Assembly (NCBI RefSeq): GCF_014873705.1
Contig: NZ_JADBDS010000001.1
Span: forward strand, 1,054,001 to 1,118,000
DNA: 64,000 bases
From: Mycobacterium sp. OAS707
GTDB taxonomy: Bacteria; Actinomycetota; Actinomycetes; Mycobacteriales; Mycobacteriaceae
Reading direction: 5' to 3'
A model generated the notes under the pieces. The model worked only from the letters and a program-made list of their open reading frames with translations, had not been told where the DNA came from and made no database searches. Positions 32,959-40,539 of the stretch are shown in pieces. A program made the translations under genes and the position numbers. Within the stretch, counting starts at the first letter, position 1. Each line of letters begins with the position of its first letter.

Positions 32959-34420
32959 GCCGCCGGCGAGTGCGGCTGCGCGCCATGCGCAGCGCCATCC
33001 TCGCGCCTGCGCGCGTTGAGCCGCTGAACGGCGGCGCCGCCGCACCGGTGACACTGAACGGCAAGTCGGTGCCGACCACCGTCCGATAGTGGCTGAACGC
33101 GTCGAAACCGGCCTTGCCGTGATAGGCGCCCATCCCGCTGCGGCCCACGCCACCGAACGGCGCGGCCGATGGGATCATCTGCGCGCCAAAGTCGTTGCGC
33201 GCAACGCCGCCACTGCGGGTATGCCGGACAAAGCGTCGGAAGTCGTCGTCGTCCGGGCCGTACCAGTACGCCACCAACGGCGAGGGCCGCTGGTTGATGT
33301 GCTCGATGACATCGGTCAGATTCGAGTACGGTCGAACGTCGAGGACGGGCCCGAACACCTCTTCGTTGGCGATCCTCATGGTCTCGTCGACGTCCCGAAC
33401 GATCGTTGGCGCGATCTTGCGGGTGGCGCGGTCGGGCAGCGATTCGGCTGAGGGAGCGATGGTTTCGACGGTGGCACCGTTGGCCTTGGCGTCCTCGATC
33501 AACCCGACGACGCGATCGAAGTTGGCCTCGTTCACCGACGAGCAGTAGTCGTCGTTGGGCACGATCGACGGGAACATGCCACGCAGCGTCTCACGGGCGA
33601 TGTCGACGAATGCGCCGATGCGACCGGCAGGCACGAAAACGTAGTCCGGGCAGATACACACCTGTCCCCCGTTGATCATTCGCGCCGCGGCAATGCGCGT
33701 TGCCGATCGCTTGAGGTCCGCATCGGGCGAAACCACCACCGGATTCTTCCCGCCCAACTCGAGCGTGACCGGAACGAGATTCCGCGCGGCGGCCTGCTGA
33801 ACCAGTGAGCCCACCGACGGTGAACCGGTGAAGAACAGATGATCGAACGGCAGGCTCGCGAACGCCGCCGAAACCTCGGGCCCCCCGGTGACGATGTCGA
33901 GCTCGGTCGCGTCGAAATACTTCGGTGCCGTCGTTTTCATCAGTTCCGCTGTGCGGGGGGTTATTTCCGACATCTTGATCGTGACCCGATTGCCGGCGGC
34001 GAAGGCCGCCGATGCGGGCAGCACGACCAGCTGCAGCGGGAAATTCCACGGGCCGATGATCCCGACCACACCCAGCGGCGAGGGCTGCACCTCCGCCTTG
34101 AGCCCGACCAGCCGCGCTGCGCGCATCAGCTTTGTCGCGCGCATCCATTGCGGCACTTGTGATCTGGTGTGCTCGATGACCGAAACCATGCCGAACACCT
34201 CGGTGAACAGCGTTCCCGTCGAGGGTCTGGTGCCGAAATCGGCCTGCATCGCCTCGACGAAATCGTCGGCGTTTTCGAGCACCAGCGCGAGCAGCCGGTC
34301 GATGCGATTGCGCCGCACCGCCGCGGTGGGCGGGCCATCGGCCAGGAACGCGGCACGTTGACGTTCGAGGATCGCGCGCACCCCAATAGCGCCGTCGACC
34401 CGCTCCTGCGTTGTGCTCAT
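32942..34420 (-). CDS. Aldehyde dehydrogenase (coniferyl-aldehyde dehydrogenase-like)
   Basis: A 492-residue ALDH with GPWNFPLQLVVLPASAAFAA, FTGSPSVGSLVQQ, VTLELGGKNPVVV (general-base Glu) and NGGQVCICPDYVFVP (catalytic Cys). The overall pattern matches the CALDH-like subgroup, which oxidises aldehydes to acids with NAD(P)+. The C-terminus is an unusual Arg-rich tail. It is divergent from an SDR that resembles coniferyl-alcohol dehydrogenases, with dyad site D between them. This suggests an alcohol to aldehyde to acid sequence feeding the CoA ligases. Confidence 0.9.
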   Translation of the reverse strand: MSTTQERVDGAIGVRAILERQRAAFLADGPPTAAVRRNRIDRLLALVLENADDFVEAMQADFGTRPSTGTLFTEVFGMVSVIEHTRSQVPQWMRATKLMRAARLVGLKAEVQPSPLGVVGIIGPWNFPLQLVVLPASAAFAAGNRVTIKMSEITPRTAELMKTTAPKYFDATELDIVTGGPEVSAAFASLPFDHLFFTGSPSVGSLVQQAAARNLVPVTLELGGKNPVVVSPDADLKRSATRIAAARMINGGQVCICPDYVFVPAGRIGAFVDIARETLRGMFPSIVPNDDYCSSVNEANFDRVVGLIEDAKANGATVETIAPSAESLPDRATRKIAPTIVRDVDETMRIANEEVFGPVLDVRPYSNLTDVIEHINQRPSPLVAYWYGPDDDDFRRFVRHTRSGGVARNDFGAQMIPSAAPFGGVGRSGMGAYHGKAGFDAFSHYRTVVGTDLPFSVTGAAAPPFSGSTRAGARMALRMARSRTRRRLRRRR

Positions 34421-34461
34421 TCGCCCGTCCCACGGTCATTGTCTGGCGAACCAGAATTGTT

Positions 34462-34480
34462 TACTGTCGACCTTACTGTC
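34462..34480. promoter_or_regulatory. 19-bp dyad operator, site D (TACTGTCGACCTTACTGTC)
   Basis: A degenerate copy of the regional dyad that also reads as two direct TTACTGTC units. It lies in the divergent gap of ALDH (34420, minus) and SDR (34532, plus), 42 and 52 bp from the two starts. Confidence 0.55.
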
Positions 34481-34531
34481 GGCCGTTCGATGATACGCAG
34501 GCTGGTCGGTGCGTTGGGAAGGTTGGGTCAT

Positions 34532-35308
34532 ATGACACGCAGGATCGTGGTGGTCGGCGCGGGATCAGGCATCGGGGCAGCGGTCGCGAGAACGTTTCAT
34601 GACCGCGGCGACCACGTGCTTGCCGTCGACGTTCGCGAGCACCACACTCCGGCTGCCGAGTACATGCGGTGCGATCTGCGCGACGCGGCCGACATCGACG
34701 CGCTGCTCGGCCAGATCGGTTCGGGCTGGGACATGCTCGCCCACGTCGCGGGCATCCCCGGAACGGCGCCGGCCGCCGACGTGCTCACGGTGAACTACCT
34801 CGGCATGCGGCTGATGACCGAGGGCATGCTGCCGCTGCTGCGTGAGGGTGGATCGGTTGTCGCGGTGGCGTCGACGGCCGCGCTCGGCTGGGAGCAGCGC
34901 CTGGAACCACTGTCCGGCCTCCTGGAGCTCACCGACGCCGAGGCCGTCGAGAAGTGGCAGGCCGAACAGGACCCGAGCTACCCGGTGTACAGCACCTCCA
35001 AGCAAGCGGTGATCCTGTACAGCAAGCGCCTCGCAGGCCCCGCCTGGACGAAATACGGGGTGCGGATCAACACCGTGAGCCCGGGGCCGGTCGAGACGCC
35101 GATCCTGACGGATTTCGAGGCCACCATGGGCAAAGAGGTCCTCGACGCATGTCGCGCCACCGTTGGCAGGCACGCATGCGTCGACGACATCGCCCCGATC
35201 ATCGCGTTCTTGGGGTCGCCCGAGGCGGGCTGGATCACGGGGCAGGACATCCATGTCGATGCCGGCTTCATCAACTCGATGCTCGCGGGACCGCCGATTC
35301 AGCTCTAG
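34532..35308 (+). CDS. SDR oxidoreductase, coniferyl-alcohol dehydrogenase-like
   Basis: A 258-residue SDR with the nucleotide motif VVGAGSGIGAAVARTF, Asp in LAVDVRE (NAD preference), HVAGIPG in place of NNAG, catalytic Ser in VASTAALGWEQ and YSTSK. The inserted segment before the YxxxK and the C-terminal WITGQDIHVDAGFINSM fit the coniferyl-alcohol dehydrogenase subgroup. ATG 34532 is preferred. In-frame upstream ATGs (for example near 34490) would reach toward the operator. It is expected to oxidise an alcohol formed by the pathway's oxygenases. The P450 gene follows after its own dyad site. Confidence 0.86.
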   Translation: MTRRIVVVGAGSGIGAAVARTFHDRGDHVLAVDVREHHTPAAEYMRCDLRDAADIDALLGQIGSGWDMLAHVAGIPGTAPAADVLTVNYLGMRLMTEGMLPLLREGGSVVAVASTAALGWEQRLEPLSGLLELTDAEAVEKWQAEQDPSYPVYSTSKQAVILYSKRLAGPAWTKYGVRINTVSPGPVETPILTDFEATMGKEVLDACRATVGRHACVDDIAPIIAFLGSPEAGWITGQDIHVDAGFINSMLAGPPIQL

Positions 35309-35316
35309 ATTTGCAA

Positions 35317-35335
35317 TACTGTAAGCTTTACAGTA
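35317..35335. promoter_or_regulatory. 19-bp dyad operator, site E (TACTGTAAGCTTTACAGTA)
   Basis: A perfect dyad with fully symmetrical 8-bp arms, located 9 bp after the SDR stop and 46 bp upstream of the P450 start at 35381. Its presence inside a same-strand gap shows that the P450 has its own promoter. Confidence 0.85.
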
Positions 35336-35380
35336 CCTAAAGCAGGATGCGTGTCCGATCGACGATGCTGGAGATCAGCG

Positions 35381-36580
35381 GTGGAAAGCCCAGTCACGGC
35401 CGACGAGACGTTTGACCTCCATCGTGACCCCTATCCGCTGTTCGCACAGAAGCGGAGCCAGGCCGGGGTGTTCGAGGGCAGCGTCATGGATTGGTCCAAG
35501 ACACCCGAATCGATGAAGCCCGAACACCTATACGCAGCAGTGTCGTTCGACGCCGTCAACCGCGTCTTCCGGGATGGCAAGGTGTTCAACTCGCACATCT
35601 ACGACAGCACCATCGGGCTGTTCATCGGCCCGACCATCCTTGCGATGGAGGGCAAAAAGCATTGGGAGCACCGCAATCTCGTGTCGGCGGCCTTCAAGTC
35701 GCGCTCGTTGGCGCGCTGGGAGCCGGAGATCGTTCGGCCCGTCGTCAATAAACTTATCGACGAGTTCATCGAGACCGGCGAGGCCGACCTGGTCAAGGAC
35801 TTCACGTTCGAGTTTCCGACACGAGTCATCTCGAAGCTGCTCGGCCTGCCTGAAGAGGACCTCGCATGGTTCCGCAAACGCGCCGTCGAATTGATCAGCT
35901 ACACCGTCCGCTACAAGCGGGCCTTCGAGGCGTCTGCGGAGCTGAAAGACTACTTCCTGCAACAGATCGAGCAGCGCAGATCCAAGCCGACTGAGGACAT
36001 CATCGGCGATCTGGTGACCGCGGAGATCGACGGCGAGAAGCTCTCCGACGAGGCCATCTACTCGTTCCTTCGGCTGTTGCTGCCCGCTGGACTGGAGACC
36101 ACCTATCGGTCCTCGGGAAACCTCTTGTATCTGTTGCTCAGTCACCCTGAGCAGTTCCGGGCCGTGCAGGAAAACCACGAACTGATCGCGCCTGCGATCG
36201 AGGAAGGCCTGCGCTTCGAGACACCGCTGACCACGGTGCAGCGCTACGCGAGCGAGGCGACTGAGATCGAAGGCGTCGAACTGCCCGCGGGCGCGGTCGT
36301 CGACGTCTGTATCGGCTCGGCCAATCGAGACGAAAAGCGTTGGGAGCGTTCAGAAGAATTCGACATCTTCCGCAGGCGCGTCCCGCACCTCTCCTTTGCC
36401 GCCGGTGAGCACACCTGCATGGGACTGCACCTGGCGCGGATGGAGACGCGGGTAGCGGTCGAAACCCTGCTGGCCCGGCTGACCAACATCGAGTTGGTCA
36501 CCGACGACGACCCGCACATCTTCGGCCAGCCGTTCCGGTCGCCTACCGCGATTCCGGTGACGTTCGATGCGGTGGCCTGA
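35381..36580 (+). CDS. Cytochrome P450
   Basis: A 399-residue bacterial P450. The I-helix is LLLPAGLETTYRSS (A-G-x-E-T-T), the K-helix EEGLRFETPLT, and the heme loop FAAGEHTCMG with the thiolate at Cys346. I chose GTG 35381 because GGAG lies 7 bp upstream. A GTG at 35351 in the same frame is possible, giving 409 aa. It should hydroxylate the pathway substrate and needs ferredoxin and reductase from elsewhere. It is unrelated in detail to the P450 at 12679. It is convergent with an ALDH gene. Confidence 0.92.
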   Translation: MESPVTADETFDLHRDPYPLFAQKRSQAGVFEGSVMDWSKTPESMKPEHLYAAVSFDAVNRVFRDGKVFNSHIYDSTIGLFIGPTILAMEGKKHWEHRNLVSAAFKSRSLARWEPEIVRPVVNKLIDEFIETGEADLVKDFTFEFPTRVISKLLGLPEEDLAWFRKRAVELISYTVRYKRAFEASAELKDYFLQQIEQRRSKPTEDIIGDLVTAEIDGEKLSDEAIYSFLRLLLPAGLETTYRSSGNLLYLLLSHPEQFRAVQENHELIAPAIEEGLRFETPLTTVQRYASEATEIEGVELPAGAVVDVCIGSANRDEKRWERSEEFDIFRRRVPHLSFAAGEHTCMGLHLARMETRVAVETLLARLTNIELVTDDDPHIFGQPFRSPTAIPVTFDAVA

Positions 36581-36617
36581 TCGCCGAAAGTGAGCTTGTT
36601 GTCAGACTCGACGCGGC

Positions 36618-38165
36618 TTAGCTCTTTCGTGGCACCCGGCAGCCGATGGCCTTGGTTTCCAGATACTGCTGAAAGCCTTCGATGCCGCACTGTCGTCCCA
36701 TACCGCTGTTCTTGTAACCGCCGAACGGCGCATCGGCGCCGTAGAACATGCCGCCGTTGACGCCGAACGAGCCGGTGCGGATGCGACGCGCGATGTTCAT
36801 GCCGCGTTCCATCGATCGCGACATGACCGCGCCCGCAAGGCCGTACGCGCTGTCGTTGGCGATACGCACGGCCTCGTCGTCGTCATCGAACGGCATCACG
36901 ATCAGCACCGGGCCGAAGACCTCTTCCTGGGCGATCGCCGCGCTGTTGTCGACGCCGACGATCACGGTCGGCGCCACATAGTGGCCGCCTTTGAGATGCT
37001 CAGGCAGGTCGTCGACTTCACCGCCGCCGACAGCTATTTCGGCACCGTCGCGACGTGCCTGGTCGATGGCGATCAGCACGCGATCCTTCTGCGCCGCGCT
37101 GATCAGCGGTCCGACAAGGGTTTCAGGCTGCATCGGATCGCCGACGGGCACCGCCGAGTAGGCAGTGGTGATCGTGGCGACCGCTTCGTCGTACAGCGAG
37201 CGGTGGACGAGCATGCGCGTGGTCGCCGCGCACGCCTGCCCCGCGTGGACGCACACCCCGATAGCGGCGCCGAGGATCGCGGCGGGGTTCGCGTCGTCGA
37301 GCACAATCGACACCGACTTTCCGCCGAGTTCGAGGAACATCCGCTTCATGGTCTCGGCGCCCTGGCGCATGAGCATCTTGCCGACGGCCGTCGAACCGGT
37401 GAACGAGATCATGTCGACGCGCGGATCGGTGCCCAACAGTCCGGCCACGTCGTTGGACGGCGTTGGCACGACGTTAACCACGCCAGCAGGAATGTCGGTG
37501 TGGTCTGCGATCAGCCGACCGAGTCGGGTCGCGTTCCACGGAGTGTGCGGATCCGGTTTGAGCACAACGGTATTGCCCGCGGCCAGCGCTGGGCCGAGCT
37601 TGTTGAGGATGACCTCGATCGGAAAGTTCGAAGGCGTGATCGCCGCAACGACGCCGACCGGCTCCTTGACGACGGTTCGCACATTGCGCTCACCGAACAG
37701 GCCGCCACCCTCCAGCGTGCGCTCCCACTCGAACTCGTCGATAAGCCGGCTGGGATAGCGCAGCGCCTCAGCGAGTGGCCAATCCAGTTGTGCGGACTGG
37801 GTGATCATCGCGGGACAACCGACCTCGGCGATCAGTTCCTCGCGCAGATCTTCCCTGTCCGCCTCGATAGCCTCCTGAAGCTGATGCAGGCAGCGCTTGC
37901 GCAGCACGCGGTTGGTCGACCAGTCCGATTCGTCGAAGGCGCGACGCGCGGCCGCGATGGCGCGGTCCATGTCGGGCGGTTGGGCGGCGGCGGTTTGGCC
38001 GAGCAGCAGTCCCGTGGCCGGGCTGAAATTGTCGAACACTTCACCGGTTGCCGCGAACGTGAGTTCGCCGTCGATCAGCATTCGGGCTTCCGCGCGTTCG
38101 GCCACCCGCCCGCCGAGCTCGACGCTGGTCTCGGTCCGTTCTTCACGATTCTCGGTGGAGCTCAC
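36618..38165 (-). CDS. Aldehyde dehydrogenase family protein
   Basis: A 515-residue NAD(P)+-dependent ALDH with ITPSNFPIEVILNKLGPALA, FTGSTAVGKMLMRQ, MFLELGGKSVSIV (Glu base), HAGQACAATTRMLVH (catalytic Cys) and EEVFGPVLIVMPFDDDDEA. GTG 38165 has a GAGG ribosome site. The frame stays open to 38204 but that would enter the operator. It is a second, distinct ALDH of the cluster, divergent from a CaiB-type CoA-transferase with site F between. It may act on semialdehydes or on the aldehyde from the P450/SDR steps. Confidence 0.9.
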   Translation of the reverse strand: MSSTENREERTETSVELGGRVAERAEARMLIDGELTFAATGEVFDNFSPATGLLLGQTAAAQPPDMDRAIAAARRAFDESDWSTNRVLRKRCLHQLQEAIEADREDLREELIAEVGCPAMITQSAQLDWPLAEALRYPSRLIDEFEWERTLEGGGLFGERNVRTVVKEPVGVVAAITPSNFPIEVILNKLGPALAAGNTVVLKPDPHTPWNATRLGRLIADHTDIPAGVVNVVPTPSNDVAGLLGTDPRVDMISFTGSTAVGKMLMRQGAETMKRMFLELGGKSVSIVLDDANPAAILGAAIGVCVHAGQACAATTRMLVHRSLYDEAVATITTAYSAVPVGDPMQPETLVGPLISAAQKDRVLIAIDQARRDGAEIAVGGGEVDDLPEHLKGGHYVAPTVIVGVDNSAAIAQEEVFGPVLIVMPFDDDDEAVRIANDSAYGLAGAVMSRSMERGMNIARRIRTGSFGVNGGMFYGADAPFGGYKNSGMGRQCGIEGFQQYLETKAIGCRVPRKS

Positions 38166-38202
38166 CCTGCTACCTCGTACAATCGGACTCTGCGGGACGA
38201 TC

Positions 38203-38221
38203 AACTGTAAACATTACAGTA
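38203..38221. promoter_or_regulatory. 19-bp dyad operator, site F (AACTGTAAACATTACAGTA)
   Basis: One mismatch from the symmetrical consensus. It lies in the 84-bp divergent gap between ALDH (38165, minus) and the CaiB-type gene (38250, plus), 38 and 29 bp from the starts. Confidence 0.82.
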
Positions 38222-38249
38222 AGATATTTCAACAGCTAGAGAGGCTCAC

Positions 38250-39476
38250 TTGATCAAGGTGATGGAGGGCGTCCGCGTCCTGGAAGTCGCACAGTTCACG
38301 TTCGTTCCTGCGGCCGGGGCGATCCTCGCCGACTGGGGCGCCGATGTCATCAAGGTGGAACATCCCGTGCGTGGCGACACCCAGCGCGGTTTCATCAACA
38401 TGGGCGGCTTCCAACTCGACCCGAACCGGCACCCCTTGATGGAGCATCCCAATCGCGGTAAGCGCAGCGTCGGCATCGATGTGTCGACCCCGGGCGGTCA
38501 GGACGTGCTGTACGAGATCGCCAAGACCGCCGATGTGTTCCTGACGAACTACATGCCCGCACAGCGGCAGAAGAACAAGTTCGACATCGAGCACATTCGC
38601 GCGGTCAACCCGAACATCATCTATGCGCGCGGTAGCGCCTACGGCGACAAAGGGCCCGAGCGCGATACCGGTGGCTTCGACGGCACCGCGTTCTGGACAC
38701 GCAGCGGCGTGGGTCATGCGCTGACGCCTGAGGAGTTGGGTGGCGCGCTGTCGCAAGGCATTCCGGCGTTCGGGGACTCGATCGGCGGGATGAACATCGC
38801 AGGCGGAATCTCTGCGGCCCTGTTCCACCGCGAGCGCACCGGCGAGGCGGTCGAACTGGACGTCTCGCTGCTCAGCACTGCCTGGTGGGCCGGCGGGGCG
38901 AGCGTCACGCAGGGCATGGAAACCGGAGAGACGATGCGTTCGGTCATGCCGGACGCAACAGGTCCGAGTGTGAACCCGTTCATGGCGAACTATTTGACCT
39001 CCGACGGTGGCACCATCAACCTGTGCATCGTCAGCCCGACGGGCTACATTCGCGACGCGTTCGAACATCTCGGGCTGCCGGAACTGGCCGATGATCCGCG
39101 GTTTTCCGATGTCATGCCGCTGATCGAAAACGCCGCAGCCGCAGCCGAACTCATCAGGGAACGGATTCGCAGCAAGCCCTTCGACTACTGGCGCCAGCAC
39201 CTCAAGACGATGAAGGGGCAGTGGGCGCCGTTCCAGAGTTTCATCGATCTGACGTCCGACGAACAGGCGATCGCCAACGACATGATCGTCGAAGTCGAGG
39301 CGAGCGACGGCGGCAAGCCGTTCAAGGTCGTTCGCGGGCCGGTCCAGTTCAACCACGAACCGCTCGTGACCACGCGTGCCCCGCAGGCGTCCGAGCACAC
39401 CGAGCTCGTGCTGATGGAACTCGGCATGGAATGGGATCGGATCGAGGAACTCAAGGACGCCGGCGCCATCGCCTGA
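38250..39476 (+). CDS. CaiB/BaiF-type CoA-transferase or alpha-methylacyl-CoA racemase
   Basis: A 408-residue class III CoA-transferase fold protein with GVRVLEVAQFTFVPAAGAIL, WGADVIKVEHPVRGDTQ and Asp176 in GDSIGGM, the catalytic Asp position of this family. It starts at TTG 38250 after AGAGAGG. An ATG at 38262 is an alternative. In lipid and isoprenoid catabolism such proteins act either as CoA-transferases or as 2-methylacyl-CoA racemases that set stereochemistry before beta-oxidation. Sequence alone does not decide between these. It is a single gene under site F, followed by a dispersed repeat. Confidence 0.88.
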   Translation: MIKVMEGVRVLEVAQFTFVPAAGAILADWGADVIKVEHPVRGDTQRGFINMGGFQLDPNRHPLMEHPNRGKRSVGIDVSTPGGQDVLYEIAKTADVFLTNYMPAQRQKNKFDIEHIRAVNPNIIYARGSAYGDKGPERDTGGFDGTAFWTRSGVGHALTPEELGGALSQGIPAFGDSIGGMNIAGGISAALFHRERTGEAVELDVSLLSTAWWAGGASVTQGMETGETMRSVMPDATGPSVNPFMANYLTSDGGTINLCIVSPTGYIRDAFEHLGLPELADDPRFSDVMPLIENAAAAAELIRERIRSKPFDYWRQHLKTMKGQWAPFQSFIDLTSDEQAIANDMIVEVEASDGGKPFKVVRGPVQFNHEPLVTTRAPQASEHTELVLMELGMEWDRIEELKDAGAIA

Positions 39477-39491
39477 CTTCCCTCTATTCGC

Positions 39492-39617
39492 CGAGCGTGC
39501 GCGTCTGCACGTCGACACGCCGCAAATTGTGTACATTCGGCGCACCTTCGTGGCGCCATCACCGTGCGCGAAATGTGCTCAGCCCACGGCGTGTTGGCGT
39601 ACAGACACGCACGCTCG
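39492..39617. repeat. Palindromic intergenic repeat, copy 2
   Basis: A 126-bp element with 19-bp terminal inverted repeats (39492-39510 CGAGCGTGCGCGTCTGCAC; right arm 39599-39617, 17 of 19 matching). Its left 40 bp resemble the left half of the element at 5218-5282. It starts 16 bp after the CaiB-type stop. It holds no gene. The form is consistent with a small non-autonomous or REP-like element. Confidence 0.7.
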
Positions 39618-39664
39618 CGGTAGTTGGGTGCGGTCTACGCGGTGCCCAGGTATAGCGTGGCTGG

Positions 39665-40039
39665 GTGCGGTGGATCGTCGACGGCATGAACGTGATCGGG
39701 TCTCGCCCCAACGGTTGGTGGCGTGACCGCAACCGCGCGATGACGGCATTGGTCGAGCGGCTCGAGCAATGGGCAGGGATCGAAGGCGCCGACGTCACCG
39801 TGGTGTTCGAGCGGCCGCCGTCGCCACCGATCGAATCGGCGGTGATCACCGTGGCGTATGCGCCGCAGCCCGCCGCGAATTCGGCGGATGATGAAATCGT
39901 CCGCCTGGTGCACGCCGACGCCCATCCCGAAAACATCTGCGTCGCAACCTCGGATCGCGCTCTGGCCGAACGTGTTCAGGCCGCGGGTGCGTCCACCTTT
40001 GCGGCGGAACGTCTGCGCAACCTCATCGATCCTCGCTGA
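39665..40039 (+). CDS. NYN domain-containing protein (PIN-like nuclease fold)
   Basis: A 124-residue protein starting at GTG 39665: RWIVDGMNVIGSRPNGWWRD is the NYN/YacP-type acidic N-terminus (DGMN). VTVVFERPP and NSADDEIVRLVHAD are followed by VATSDRALAERVQAAGASTF, giving the PIN-like acidic cluster. Such proteins are probable RNases. It does not fit the surrounding catabolic theme and has no dyad site upstream, only the dispersed repeat. Mycobacterial homologues are short like this one. Confidence 0.8.
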   Translation: MRWIVDGMNVIGSRPNGWWRDRNRAMTALVERLEQWAGIEGADVTVVFERPPSPPIESAVITVAYAPQPAANSADDEIVRLVHADAHPENICVATSDRALAERVQAAGASTFAAERLRNLIDPR

Positions 40040-40056
40040 GACCCACTCAGCAGGGA

Positions 40057-40075
40057 TACTGTAATATTTACAGTT
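40057..40075. promoter_or_regulatory. 19-bp dyad operator, site G (TACTGTAATATTTACAGTT)
   Basis: One mismatch from the symmetrical consensus, 37 bp upstream of the DUF35 gene start (40112) and 17 bp after the NYN-domain stop. Confidence 0.82.
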
Positions 40076-40111
40076 GCTTCCACTTGACCGAGCTGAACGG
40101 AGGATCGTCCC

Positions 40112-40525
40112 ATGCAGAAGGCGCTGGCGCCGGATATTTCGACCTGGCCTGACGATAACCCCCAGCTCATCGGAAGCACCTGCGGTGACTGTGGCGCCAC
40201 CGCGTTCCCGGTCCAGCCGCACTGCCCAAATTGCAGCGTCGGCGACATGGCACGAGTACTGCTCCCCCGCCGCGGCACTCTGGTCGCCTGGACGACACAG
40301 GGCTTTCCGCCAGGGCCGCCCTATCGGGGCCCGACGGGCAAGGACTTCGTTCCGTTCGGGGTCGGGCTCGTCGAACTCGGTGACGTCATCCGCGTCGAGG
40401 GTCGGCTGACCGAGAACGACCCGGCCAAGCTCGAGTTCGGCATGCCAGTCGAGCTCACCATGATCCCCTTGAACATCGATGACGACGGCGACGAGATCGT
40501 CACGTTCGCGTTCAAACCCGTCTAG
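40112..40525 (+). CDS. Zn-ribbon/OB-fold protein (DUF35), partner of the thiolase-fold protein
   Basis: A 137-residue DUF35 protein. A rubredoxin-like zinc ribbon with Cys24, Cys27, Cys38 and Cys41 (TCGDCG...HCPNC) is followed by an acyl-CoA-binding OB-fold domain (VAWTTQGFPPGPPYRG, VGLVELGDVIRVEGRL). DUF35 proteins bind and activate thiolase-like partners. In actinobacterial steroid catabolism ChsH2 (DUF35 part) with Ltp2 forms a retro-aldolase. The gene lies 14 bp before the thiolase-fold gene and is first in a two-gene operon under site G. Confidence 0.9.
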   Translation: MQKALAPDISTWPDDNPQLIGSTCGDCGATAFPVQPHCPNCSVGDMARVLLPRRGTLVAWTTQGFPPGPPYRGPTGKDFVPFGVGLVELGDVIRVEGRLTENDPAKLEFGMPVELTMIPLNIDDDGDEIVTFAFKPV

Positions 40526-40539
40526 AGAGGATCCGCCCA

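Noticed and set aside
31126..33153. 675-codon minus-strand frame opposite FadD
   Set aside because: It is antisense to a clear ANL-family ligase, has no motif of its own, and is Arg/His-rich as expected of a shadow frame.
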